Made by a program: the position numbers and the translations under genes
The notes under the pieces: generated by a model
Seen by the model: only the letters and a program-made list of their open reading frames with translations
What the model was told of the DNA's origin: nothing
Database searches by the model: none
Assembly: GCF_947242115.1 (NCBI RefSeq)
Contig: NC_074720.1
Coordinates: 29,044,645-29,108,644 of the forward strand
Reading direction: 5' to 3'
Length of the DNA: 64,000 nucleotides
From: Biomphalaria glabrata
Taxonomy: Eukaryota > Mollusca > Gastropoda > Planorbidae
Part shown: positions 12,601 through 23,121 of the stretch, one piece after another
Numbering within the stretch: the stretch's first letter is position 1
Layout: each line of letters starts with the position of its first letter

Positions 12601-15600
12601 ATCTACATTTAAGGATTATGTTTTAGGCATCGATTTTAAACATTAATTGACACTATTGTGTAATTTCATTAAAATCTAAATCTTGTTCTATCTAATATAT
12701 TATATATATATATACTTATATTTATATATATAAATATATATAGGCTAAAGTAAATAGGGATGTTAAGTAAAAAATGTATCTTTGAAAAAAACAATTTTTG
12801 TTAGTACTATTAGTACATCATTAAAATACTTTATTAGAATTTTCCAATGGTGTATAAATTATGACTATGTTTAACAGTTAGAAAGTTATGATATGGAAAA
12901 TGATTGAGCAAGAGAGAGGAGAGGCGAGAGCTTGTCGCTTGTTATATTTATGAACTTTACTTCAATTACATGTTTACAATGTAAATATTGAAGGAAATAA
13001 ACAAATTATTGGGTCTTGAGCTTCATGAAAGGTCAGAGAGGTGAGGACAAAATGGCGGCGTTGTGATAGCAGAAAATAACAAAATATAATATAAAAAGTG
13101 GGATCAAAATTGTCTGAAACAATTTTTTTCTAATGCGCTTTGAAATTCATGCATATATGTTTATTACACAAGAACTATTTGAAAATATATACAGAATATT
13201 AGGCTTTACAAAGCCTGACATTTTTTTTTTCAAAAAAATTTTCTATATAGACTATCGCCAAAACTCTCCATGACCATTATTTTCTTTGTTAAATGGCATT
13301 TTCCACTTTGTAAGTGCCACATAAAACTTATAGAAATAAAACTTGGTAGAATTATGGCCAGGCATGATATCTAATATGAATAAAAGAAAACTAACCTTTG
13401 TTTCTCTATCCTAACTGCTGTATTGGTGAAAACAAAAAAGTGATATTTTCATTATAAGTAAAAGAAACAAAACATAATTAACTTTTTAAAAAGCACCCTG
13501 AAGTGTATGCACATTTATAATTACCAACCTACCATTTAGTAAATATAGAAGTGAAGCTAGGTGCTGAAACAAATGATGATACATACATATATTAAACATA
13601 AATGAAGAGCTACCATTTAGTACTATTTTCTTTGTAACAATAGACGTTAGGTGCATATTCATTTATTTTAATGCACAATCATAAAAATCAATTTTATATT
13701 TATGACATTATAAAAAGATATTACGTCAATACATTTAGGCTCATGAGAATTAATAAACCAGGTCCACTTTATAATTATTTTTAATGCAGGCACTAAGACT
13801 AAGTATACTTTTGTCTGTGATATCAGGCCAGAGACAAATATTGCTGTATAGTAACAAATGTCTGGTTATCTGACCCAAGCTGAAGTCGGTTCTGGTGCAA
13901 CCCTAAATTTTACAACCTCTTGCTGACATCTATTTTATTGTTGATAATCTTTTTGTTTTCTATAGATTTATATTATATTACTTTTAATCAATGTTTATGT
14001 ATTTCTAATTATTACCTACATTTACATTAATTTACATATAACTAAATTGCAAAAGTTTGTTGTTTTTTTTATTTGCTGTACCTATTATATTGAAATATAA
14101 AATTGTGATTTACAGTCAATCGCTCTTTTTTTTTTAATGTTAATTTTTATATTGATAATATACATTGAAATTTTTATTATTATTTTTGTAGACTTTTAAG
14201 CCAAAGAAAAGATTTGAGAGTGGCACTTTGAAATACAATCTTCACAAACAGGCCAATGCTTCTCTGAACTCTGGTATTGATTTAAAGGAAGTGGTAAAAT
14301 TGCCACCTGGTGAAGATGTCAATGACTGGATAGCTGTTCATGGTACAAATCTTGCTTTTCTGTTATATGAACACATAACATTAATATACATTTATATGAA
14401 ATAAACAAAATTACCACTAACCATTCAGACTAGTAACTAGATGAAGTAGAAGACCACAAGAAGTTTTACTTGTCAGCCAAAAAAAAATGTAATGCATTAA
14501 AAAAATTATATTTTTGATTTGTAGGTCTTTTTTAATAACATTTATTGTCAGAAACTTTTACTCAGCTTTTACATTTCATTGCTTTATGATTTGAGTGAAC
14601 TTAACAAAAGGAATTGTGTAGGAAAGATGTATCGGATTGTATGTTTTGAAAAGTTTTGATGCTAATAAATTTGTTTTATTTTCTCCAGTTGTGGATTTCT
14701 TCAACAGAATCAATCTTTTATATGGAACAATTTTTGAACACTGTACAGAGCAAACATGCCCAACCATGTCTGGTGGACCAAAGTAAGGAAAATGCTGGGA
14801 TTAGTTTTTATTATACCTTACATTCTCAATTTATTCAACATTGATTCACATCCGACTTTAAAAAAAATTCAACATTTGTTGGACCAGTGATTCACACCTT
14901 ACTTATGGGCATTCATAATTAGATCAGTGATTCATTCACATTTAATTTCTGACTTCAGTTACATTTTTTTAATATGATAAACCACATAACTATTACATAA
15001 AAAAAGGCTTCTAAATGAGAACACAATTTGGTATCAGAAATTTCAATGGTTAGTGAAAGAAAGAAAAAAAAATTGGCAAAGGCCAGTAAGAAAAGCAATG
15101 AAATAATAAATGTTATCCTATATTTTTGTTGTCATCATTTATTAAATTGTATTGAAGTCTGCTACTTGTAATGCTCTTGTCTTACCTTGCCAAGCTTGTT
15201 TTCCTTCTTCAAGGCATAGTCATCTATCTTAGTGTTTACACCAAATAAATAAGACCTGTATGTAATGTATAGTTGCTAGGTATGAGTATCTTAGTGTTAA
15301 CACCAACTAAATGAGACCTGTATATAATGTATGGTTGCTAGGTATGAGTATCACTGGTGTGACGGAGTCAACTACAAAAAACCCACTGCTCTGCCTGCAC
15401 CACAGTATATCACCCTCCTAATGGAGTGGGTAGAGGCACAGATCAATGATGAAAATCTCTTCCCAGTTCAAGTTGGTCAGTTGATTAATTTTTATATCTT
15501 ATCTTATACAATACAGACATTACTTCAAAAAAGATGATGATTATGTCCTACGTGTCATGCATTTAGTCATGCTTGTTAACCAATGACTTAAATTCTGCCA

Positions 15601-18600
15601 AGTGACTAGTTTTCTTGGTTGGCTCAGACAACCCATTCCATGCTCTAATAGCACTAGGAAAAAAGGAGCATTTGTTTATATTTCTTTTAACAAGTGGTAG
15701 TTGCTAATTGGTAGATCTTAGACTTATGTCCTCCCGTGCCGTTCGGCGCATTGGGTAACCCTAGCAAGCTGTCTCCACAAAGATCTGTCGTTGGCAATGT
15801 GTGCACTGTTCTGAGATCCTCCGTGAAGGTGTGGCGCCAAGTAATATGAGGACGTCCCTGTTTGTGCTTTCCTCGTATTGGCCTCCATGTATTGGTAGAT
15901 CACGTGTTAATAAAATCTTCAATGAAAAAGACCATAACTCTAGATAATCATTTACAATGTCAAAATTTAAATAAAAATGAAATAGGTCTAAATACAATAA
16001 CTTTATATCTGGTAAAAATTAGTCACTACTGTGGTAGTAGATTTCTTGTATATTTAAATTACAATGTTAAAATAAATAAATTTTGCAACATTTTTACCTT
16101 CTGAGACATTTTATATCTCTATTCTATCATCTTTTTTAATTTCAGGTAAACCTTTTCCTAAGAATTACATGAGTATAGCCAAAAAGATATTAAAGAGACT
16201 CTTTAGGGTGTTTGTTCATGTCTATATACATCACTTTGACAAACTTTTAGCTATTGGCGCAGTAAGTATTTAACAATCATTTTTAGGACTAATTACAATC
16301 ATTAGGTTACTTTCTTCTGGACAATAGTTTTTCATTTTCTATGACATTTTGATGACCAAATTTTATAGCAAAGCCTTTGAAATTCACATGAAACTATTCT
16401 CACCAAGAAATGGTTTTAAATGAGAAAATAATATTTTGTCTAAATGTGTAAGCCAGATTTTTATCTTATCTAGAAAAAAAATTGTCATTAAAACCATATA
16501 TAATAATATATTTAATTGCCTTAAAATGTTATTCCAAATATCTGTTGTCTGTTACACACCCCTCAATTGTGTTTGTAATTCTAGGAAGCACATGTCAACA
16601 CTTGTTACAAACATTTCTACTATTTTGTTACTGAATACAATCTCATTGACAAGAAGGAACTGGAGCCATTGGTGAGTTTTTCAGCCTCTTTATCCCCTCG
16701 TGGCTCTCGGTTGATATGGACATTTATTACATAAGAAGCATGTTAATGTCATCTGTTAAATGGTGCACCTCGGATAAGGATTTGTTGACGACCACTGAAA
16801 ACCTTTAACTATGATGATTTTGAAAATGGCCATTTTTTTTTTTTAATTTCATATTTAACACCAAAGTGCCAGTATACTCAGCAATAGTGTATATTTTTAT
16901 TTTTAAAAAAAATTGGTTTAAGTACTGTAATTCAAACTTAAGTACTGTCTGGTAAAGATTTTTTATGTCACATAAATATTTTGATTCACTGCTTGGATTC
17001 TACTTTAGATGTTTTTCTTTATGGCCTGAGTAATTTTCATGCACTGCGTTGGGTTTTGTTTCTTGTGTACAAGTTCAAGTAGCGTGTTTAGAATTTGAAG
17101 TTCCTATTCCCATAAGTCTAGGGTTTGTTGCCATGAGTCTTGTTTACACATCATTCCTTTAATTTTGAATACTTCTTTGAGAAAATAAGCTTGTTTTGGC
17201 GTTCTTTCACTGTTTTCACTTTGTTAAATAGTAATACACAATACTCTTAATCTGGTTTGAGTTGTTGATAACATTCTCACTTAAGTTTTTTTTTACATGG
17301 TGTCAGTATTAGGTCTTGGGCAGTGTTTTGACTTTTGGCAGTGTTGAGTAAGGCCTTGGCTAGTGTAGAGCCACAGTAGTTTACTTTAGCTAGATGTTGA
17401 TGGACCTGTGGCCATACCTTTATCTAAGAGTGTGTTTAATCCACGAAAGTGAAGTGAGGCAGGAGACCTTTTTTGTAACCGTCAGTTTAGAGCCCTGAAA
17501 TTTTAATGGCTTGACCATTCACTAGTCTCCAGGGCGGTGGCTGATCAGTTCATGATATGCTATAGACCCTGACAGACACAGTCTCTACACCAGACTAGTG
17601 TGCAGGAGCTATGTCAATTAGAGCTTAGCATTTTCTTCAAACCTCATCAGCAGAGCTCTGCACCTGGAGTGCGTGAGAGTCTACAGGGAAAGTTGGAGCT
17701 CCTGCAACGTTATCCCTTTTTGGAACACCCCGATAGCAAAGAGGTGAGCTTACTTCAGTTACTTGAGGACACCAGGGGGAGGTAGGTGGGCACTGCCCCA
17801 GACTTGCTGATTTCTGTCTTGACAGGTCTGGGAAACCAAAAATTCTCAACCTGTATGGTGACATGTATGCACTACGCAAAACAGCAGGGTTTCTGTCCAG
17901 GACTTTTGCAAGAGAGGATTCGAGCCTCTCAAGCGCTCAAGTCATTTCTTCATATATTATGCTGTACATTGGGTTTTGTTTCTTGTGCATGGGTTCAAGT
18001 AGTGCGTCTAAAGGAATTCCTTATCCCACAAGTCTAGGGTTTGTTGCCATCATCATCATATTCCTTAGTTTCATGTACTTCTTTTTTGGGAAAATATGCT
18101 TGTTGCTGGTATTGTGGCAGTGTTTTCCCCTTGTTAAAGGGGTGTCATTGTAAGGTCTTGGGCTGTGTTTTGAACTAGACTTTGGAGGTCTCTCTGTGGC
18201 AGTGTTGATCCAGGCCATGGCTAGTGTAGAGCCACGTACCATTGGCATAGTATGCTGTAGCTAGATGTTCCTGGACTTGTTTCTTCATGTATTGTATTGT
18301 AGCACACTGTATCATAATATTCGTTATCTATCTATGCACATTCATTATATTAAATGTTCATTTAGGCAATGTGTATCAACCATTTATTTCAAGTTGAAGT
18401 TATTTTAAAATTTGTGTTGCAGTCGTTTATTGCTGCATTTGCCTGCCAATGTAGGGAACGTGGTTAATTTAACTCTTTCTCTCCTAATTGACGATACCAA
18501 CATCGATTTCACACCATTAAATGAATTTTTGGTTTTATGAACATTAATTTTTTTGTAAAGAGCATGCAATTCCTTTTCATTCTATACCAAATAAAACATT

Positions 18601-18909
18601 TTCTGATAACAAACAAAAGCATTATTGAAACTTAATCATAAAGGGGGAGTGAACTACAACAAAGCAAAATGAATAATATTCCATTGGTATGTGGAAAATA
18701 ATTAGGGAGAGAAAGAGTCTAGTCATTCCCTAGCTAACCTTGCAAAACCCAACATGATGTCTTATTAGACTTAAATAAACATCAATTTTTATGCACTGGG
18801 TTTTATTAGTTGCTTTAGTATATATGTATATTGAATTTTTATGTTATATTTATGAATTTTCTTTTTATTTATTTCCCAGAGGGACATGACAGAAAGAATA
18901 TGCCATTAA
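9616..18909 (+). CDS. MOB3: MOB kinase activator, MOB3 type (complete, 7 exons)
   Basis: MOB proteins are small zinc-binding adaptors that bind and regulate NDR/LATS-type kinases or related partners. Exons: 9616-9663, 14192-14342, 14689-14782, 15342-15475, 16146-16261, 16585-16671, 18880-18909; all introns are GT-AG and the phases join to a 219-aa protein. Zinc ligands are in place: Cys85 and Cys90 (HCTEQTCP) and His167 and His172 (HVYIHHFD). Diagnostic segments are [55 protein letters not shown]-like [11 protein letters not shown] and [15 protein letters not shown]. The TFRPKRKF-like start, the CYKHFYYFV block and the short ending DMTERICH fit MOB3A/B/C rather than MOB1 or MOB2. The start is the only in-frame ATG of exon 1, with AAAATGG context. 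The family's usual length is about 217 aa. Confidence 0.95.
9831..13480. repeat. Duplicated block in MOB3 intron 1 (copies A and B)
   Basis: Copy A begins near 9831 (TAGGGATGTGAAATAAAAAA), is broken by an insertion at 9886-11553, and resumes at 11554 through about 12330. Copy B runs from about 12745 to 13440 without that insertion. Shared landmarks, in the same order, are CATCATTAAAATACTTT, GGTGTATAAATTATGACT, GACAAAATGGCGGC, AAAAAGTGGGATCAAA and ATAAAACTTGG. The copies differ by many substitutions and indels, so the duplication is not recent. The block matches no family I know. Confidence 0.85.
9886..11553. mobile_element. Non-coding TIR element with TA target duplication, in MOB3 intron 1
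   Basis: The ends are inverted copies of GAGTAAAGGATGGTTGTCGG, flanked on both sides by TA (9884-9885 and 11554-11555). The neighbouring duplicate (copy B near 12800) reads straight across the same site without the element, giving an empty-site comparison. The interior has poly-G (10389-10404), A/T runs and only short open frames; a 77-residue frame at 10117-10350 resembles no transposase. A TA duplication suggests the Tc1/mariner-pogo superfamily, but with no transposase the family is an inference. Confidence 0.85.
12450..14191. other. MOB3 intron 1 remainder, no gene seen
   Basis: Outside copy B of the duplicated block this is AT-rich DNA with an AT microsatellite at about 12697-12742 and long T runs. 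No exon or protein family is recognisable. Confidence 0.6.
15225..15348 (+). repeat. 62-bp tandem duplication covering the MOB3 exon 4 splice acceptor
   Basis: Two 62-bp units (about 15225-15286 and 15287-15348) differ at about five positions. Each contains the acceptor and first exon bases TTGCTAGGTATGAG. Only the downstream acceptor (exon start 15342) continues into the conserved YEYHW coding sequence. The upstream copy would give an exon starting at 15280, then an in-frame TAA after ten codons, and it would also add 62 bases, which is not a multiple of three. Confidence 0.9.
15520..15700 (-). mobile_element. LINE tail fragment, CR1-like
   Basis: Contains the same ACCCATTCCATGCTCTAATA and GACATTACTTCAAAAAAGA blocks as 5270-5420, which encode the C-terminal NGLPE region of a CR1-like LINE on the minus strand. 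It lies in MOB3 intron 4 and is truncated at both ends. Confidence 0.7.
15730..15900 (-). mobile_element. LINE fragment, C-terminal end of a second family
   Basis: On the minus strand this matches the end of the LINE at 32215-32893: the blocks AATACGAGGAAAGCACAAAC, AGGGACGTCCTC and ACAGATCTTTGTGGAGACAG occur in the same order. It encodes the [10 protein letters not shown]-like C-terminal tail and lies directly next to the CR1-like tail in MOB3 intron 4. Confidence 0.7.
17036..18285 (+). repeat. Direct repeats of about 320-380 bp around a LINE 3' end, in MOB3 intron 6
   Basis: Segments 17036-17415 and 17960-18285 share GGGTTTTGTTTCTTGTG, AAGTCTAGGGTTTGTTGCCA, AAGGCCTTGGCTAGTGTAGA-type and GCTAGATGTT blocks in the same order. 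The sequence between them (about 17520-17950) carries a LINE 3' coding end: CCCCAGACTTGCTGAT then GACAGGTCTGGGAAACC, as at 44960-45010. The simplest reading is two truncated copies of one LINE in tandem, with the repeats as their 3' tails. Confidence 0.65.
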
Positions 18910-20629
18910 ATCTTCATTTAAGATTCAGATCTAATTGTACTTTGAGATTATTTGTAACAACACGACAGTTAGTAAGTGATGAACTAGATTGGGGCTTAAC
19001 TTGACAATAGTATCTTATAAACCATTCCAAAAAAAAAAAAGAAAACAACAAAAAAATTAAGAAGACATTTGTCTTAAAACTTATTTAAAATCCAAAGCTT
19101 CCTGTTACTTCATCTTTGTTGAGAGTAGTGCTTTTTGTCTGAAGTCAAGGAAACGATTCAGTGTAATGTTGATCAATACTTCGTTTACTGTTTCATGAAT
19201 AGCTGATAGCAATTGATTTGGTCATTGTTGAGATGTTACTGTATAATATATACAAGGTGTTGTTTTTTTCTGTAGGGTGCCATGTTTATATAGAATGTAC
19301 TATACATGTATCAGCTTTCTATTTTCTGTTTACCAATCTTGTTTTGTAACTGTATAACATTTAGTTTAGAGTGTGAACTGTATAACATTCTTGGGTATTT
19401 TTTTAAGCTAAATATACTAAATTAATATTTCCCAGTTTTGTGTAATCAGTTCTCCTCCCTTTGCAACTGACCAAAAAAAAACATTGTTTTAATATTGCAT
19501 TATTTGTTTTGTATTCCTAGTTTCCATTGCTTGACAACTCATAATGTTCAATTTGGTTTTATTTCAAATGTTAGAAGTACAAATTTCGTTGTATGTTGAT
19601 TTATCTTCAAAAGTTATCTCAACATGTAGATAATACAACAACACTGTTTGCAGAATGATGTGCGCAATAATAAACTATGCTTCCATATAAAAATGCGCTA
19701 TTTTAAAGTTCCTTTTTACCAGACGATTTTTATGCTTTAATTTTGAACTGGTCATGACCATAGGGTCACATCTGTGAAACATTTTGTAAGTTCATATTGG
19801 ACTGGACTTGTTTCTTTACTATGTAGTACGTTTTCTCCTACTTTTTATATTTTAGTTGTTCATTTTTAAAGCCAACCTTTTCTATTTGTTCTAGCCAATT
19901 AGATATTTCAATTATAAACTATTTAAAAAAAGGGGAACAAATGGAATCTATGATTTCATTAAAAATGTATCCTTGCAAAATGAACTACTGGGATTGTTGG
20001 AATCCATTATGAATTAGTCCAAAGCTTACTATTGTAAAATTTCTTAGTTATGTGAGTTGGTAGGTTTGGCTTACCAATGATTCTAAACAGAATCTTTTCT
20101 TTTAAAAATAATGTATAGCTAAGGGAAAATGTTCTTCCCTTTAAAACATCAATGTAGACCCTAACTACTGAACTCATATTGATACAATCATGTTCTAACA
20201 ACACTTCAGTTTATTTTCCACATTGTGCTGAAACGAACAAATGTTTTGTTCTTGCTAGTCAGCAATCATTGATTGTCCCAGGTCCTGTATTTATTTATAA
20301 ATCCATTATTTCTTTAACACTATACTTTGTGTTATATATTTACTTTTTTTTTTAATTGTAAAAAAAACAGTAAACTGTAAAATATTATACCATACATACA
20401 TTTGATGACATATACAAATGACTCTCTGAAGACAAGTGTACAATATTTTTTTTTCTAAATACTGTCATCCCCTTGGCATTATCTTGTTTTATTAACCTTT
20501 CATCATTAATCTGTGTACTTTGAACATTATACAACTAACAAAATATTCCAATTAAACTTCAAACATTATTTCAAATAATTTTCAGTGACCATTTCACATA
20601 TATTGCAAGTCACATTGACTTGACTTATA
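18910..20629 (+). other. MOB3 3' flank, probable 3' UTR, otherwise nothing recognised
   Basis: The first AATAAA after the MOB3 stop is at 19669-19674, so the 3' UTR may run about 770 bp. T-rich sequence continues to 20630. No other gene or repeat family is recognisable. Confidence 0.5.
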
Positions 20630-21510
20630 CCTGTGAACCCCCAGGGAAGCATAGGGATGCAACCACATCTCTCCACCAAATTTGGTTCTGAGCAGCTTTC
20701 TTCATCTGCTCCCATGTCATCCCAGTATCCTCAGCTTCGCTGATAACTGACCTCATCCAGGTTTGCTTGGGTCTGCCCACGTTTTTCCTTCCAGATTCCA
20801 AGTGGCCTGCCTTGAAACATCCTGCTCCATTTCCACTTTTTAATATCCCTGCCTATGGGTTTTTGCTTTGTTCTCTCCAAGTTGACAGTAAATACCTTTT
20901 CAGTCCACTCATTCCCAATATCCAGCGTAGGCAACTGTTGGCAAAGGTCTGGAGTTTTTAATTATTGTTTTTGTTGCTCTCCATGTCTCAGTGTGTTTTG
21001 GAGCCCTAGATAGTTTGAAGAGTGGTGAAGGCTAATCTAGCTTTGTTAATTGATTTTGTTTATAGTCATCACTTCCACTGTCTTAGCTAACCCTACTTGA
21101 CTGTCTCATAGCCTTATCAATCACCAATAAAAATTATCAAGGGTGAAGGCATACATCCCTGTCTTACTCCTGTTTAAACTAGAAAAGGATTAGTTGTGTG
21201 TTACTTGGCATGATGAGCCATCATACAACTGTTGTATGATGTTGGTGAACTTTGTTGGAATTCCAAAATGATTCATCAACCTCCAAATTATGTCAGTCAT
21301 ACTGTCAAAGGCTTACTCAAAATTTACAAAGGTCATGTGCAATGGATTGTTCTATGTTAATGAGTAGTGTGGCAATCTGGTCAGTACATACATTTTCCTT
21401 CTGGAAAGCAGCCTGTTTTAGTCCCTAACCCTTTTGTCACATTACTTGGTGATTTGGATCTCAATCCCAATCTGAAATTGTCAACATCAACTTTCAACTG
21501 ATAGGGTTAG
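20630..21510 (-). mobile_element. Decayed LINE, RTE-like, reverse transcriptase and C-terminus
   Basis: The minus strand of about 21200-21350 reads as a worn RT segment with a FDSM core, then NHFGIPTKFTNIIQQLYDGS, the conserved stretch between RT blocks of RTE/CR1-type LINEs. Nearer the 3' end (20640-20800) it gives MRSVISEAEDTGMTW then AAQNQIWWRDVV, the usual last residues of this family. Many stops interrupt it. It lies between the convergent 3' ends of MOB3 and PDHX. Confidence 0.75.
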
Positions 21511-23121
21511 GTTGATTTTGACAAGTAATTTATTCTAATCAACACACACACACACACACACACATAGAATTAAACATATTATTCATAAATTAGTATTTAC
21601 ATCATTTTGCATTGTGATATAGAACAAGATAATACCTGGGGGACAAAGTCTAAAGCTGTTCAATTAGATTAAAATGAATGTAATGTTCTCTAGCCTTGTT
21701 AATTGCCTCATCAAATGACTGTGTGCCTACATTAGTTTGATTTACAATTAGCCAGTGTCAAATCTATGTATTTGAGTTACATTCATCTGCATGAAGTTTG
21801 TTGTTTTAGTAAGTTTAGACAAAAGGCTTTGTTAGCTTTTTTTTTTTTTTTTCCCCACTTTACCCATTACTATTCAAATTGGGCCATGTTGGGTTTAACC
21901 AAAATAAGCTGTTGCTAATATTTTTTTAAGCATGTTTTCATTGTTAACTGCTTTAGCATGAGAGGCTTTCAAATATATTTTAATCTGATCATTTGCACTT
22001 AGGAAGAAAAAAAAAGTTCATGTTTGCTTCAAGTTTCAGTTTGAAAATACAAATGTATGTGAAGAAGCATCAAGTATTCTTTGGACATTTTGTTAGTCCT
22101 GCCAGATATATGCACTCAATAAAGTTGTGTAAATATATTCAGAACTGGTTTGCTTTTGTTTATGCTAATTTGTGCAAGTTAACATCACTGCACTAAATAG
22201 TGTACTCTGTTTCGTAGATGCTTTAATTTTAAACTTCAAAGTTCGAATTCAAACTCATATCATTATGCAATGCCTCCCCAAGTTCCATCCACTAAAAAGA
22301 TCAACTAAAATTACCAATAAGATGACATAATGCATACACTGACTTGATTAATAAATTATTCAAGTATTTTATAGTACTCTAGACTGCATTCATCTGGATG
22401 TAGGTTACTGGGATGACTTTTTAAATGCATTTTATAAACAGATAAAAACATTTTTAAAAATGCATTTGTTAAAAAGACAATACCTCCATTATACAATTTA
22501 AAATATTTTGTACAAATATTTTTTTTTTAGCTTTAACTGGGTATTGAACTCGTGATTTTGATACCATCAGCTCCTCCATGCTAGATGCTACCAATTCAGT
22601 CAGTGTCTAGAATCTAGACATAATCTATATTAAGTTTACATAAAAATATAATATAAAAATATTTGACTTGTTTTATTGTCAATTTGTTAATAATAAGTTT
22701 TTCTTTAAAAACTGAAATAAATAAAATAAACAAAATCTAAAAATAGTATTATTTAAGGTCTATAAACATTTGTACAATATAACATTCATTAATCAATTAG
22801 TCCAGCTCTAGTATGAATAAGTTTCAATTGTCTAGAGACAATATTGAATTGTATCAACACTTGAATACAATTCACAGTAGCAGTGAAACAGAAACCAATT
22901 ATTATAAATAGCAATTATTATTTAAAAGACCAAACATCTTTACTTATTAAATCCATACAATTCATTTTCCAAACTCTTAAATGTACAATCATTCTTCCAT
23001 CACATAGTCATTGCAAGTCTACATCAAGTAAATGTGAACTAGATCATCTATTTGTAGAACATACTTGACAAGTGTTAGCAGGGTTACTGTTAATAATCAC
23101 AACAGCAACTAAAACTAAGAC
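21511..23121. other. PDHX 3' flank with a CA microsatellite
   Basis: A (CA)n run lies at about 21541-21564 and a T run at 21838-21852. On the minus strand the PDHX stop is at 23122 and a candidate AATAAA signal is at 22677-22672. No gene is seen. Confidence 0.5.

Noticed and set aside
15280-15341. Alternative start of MOB3 exon 4
   Set aside because: It would introduce a stop after ten codons and a frameshift; kept as a decoy site, not as an exon.
17036-18285. Direct repeats read as the two ends of a small LTR-type element
   Set aside because: No TG...CA termini, no primer-binding or polypurine site and no target duplication; the enclosed sequence is a non-LTR LINE end.
9616-18909. Calling the plus-strand gene MOB1
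   Set aside because: The start [11 protein letters not shown], the CYKHFYYFV block and the short ICH ending fit MOB3; MOB1 has a longer end (ELIEKLGSKDR).
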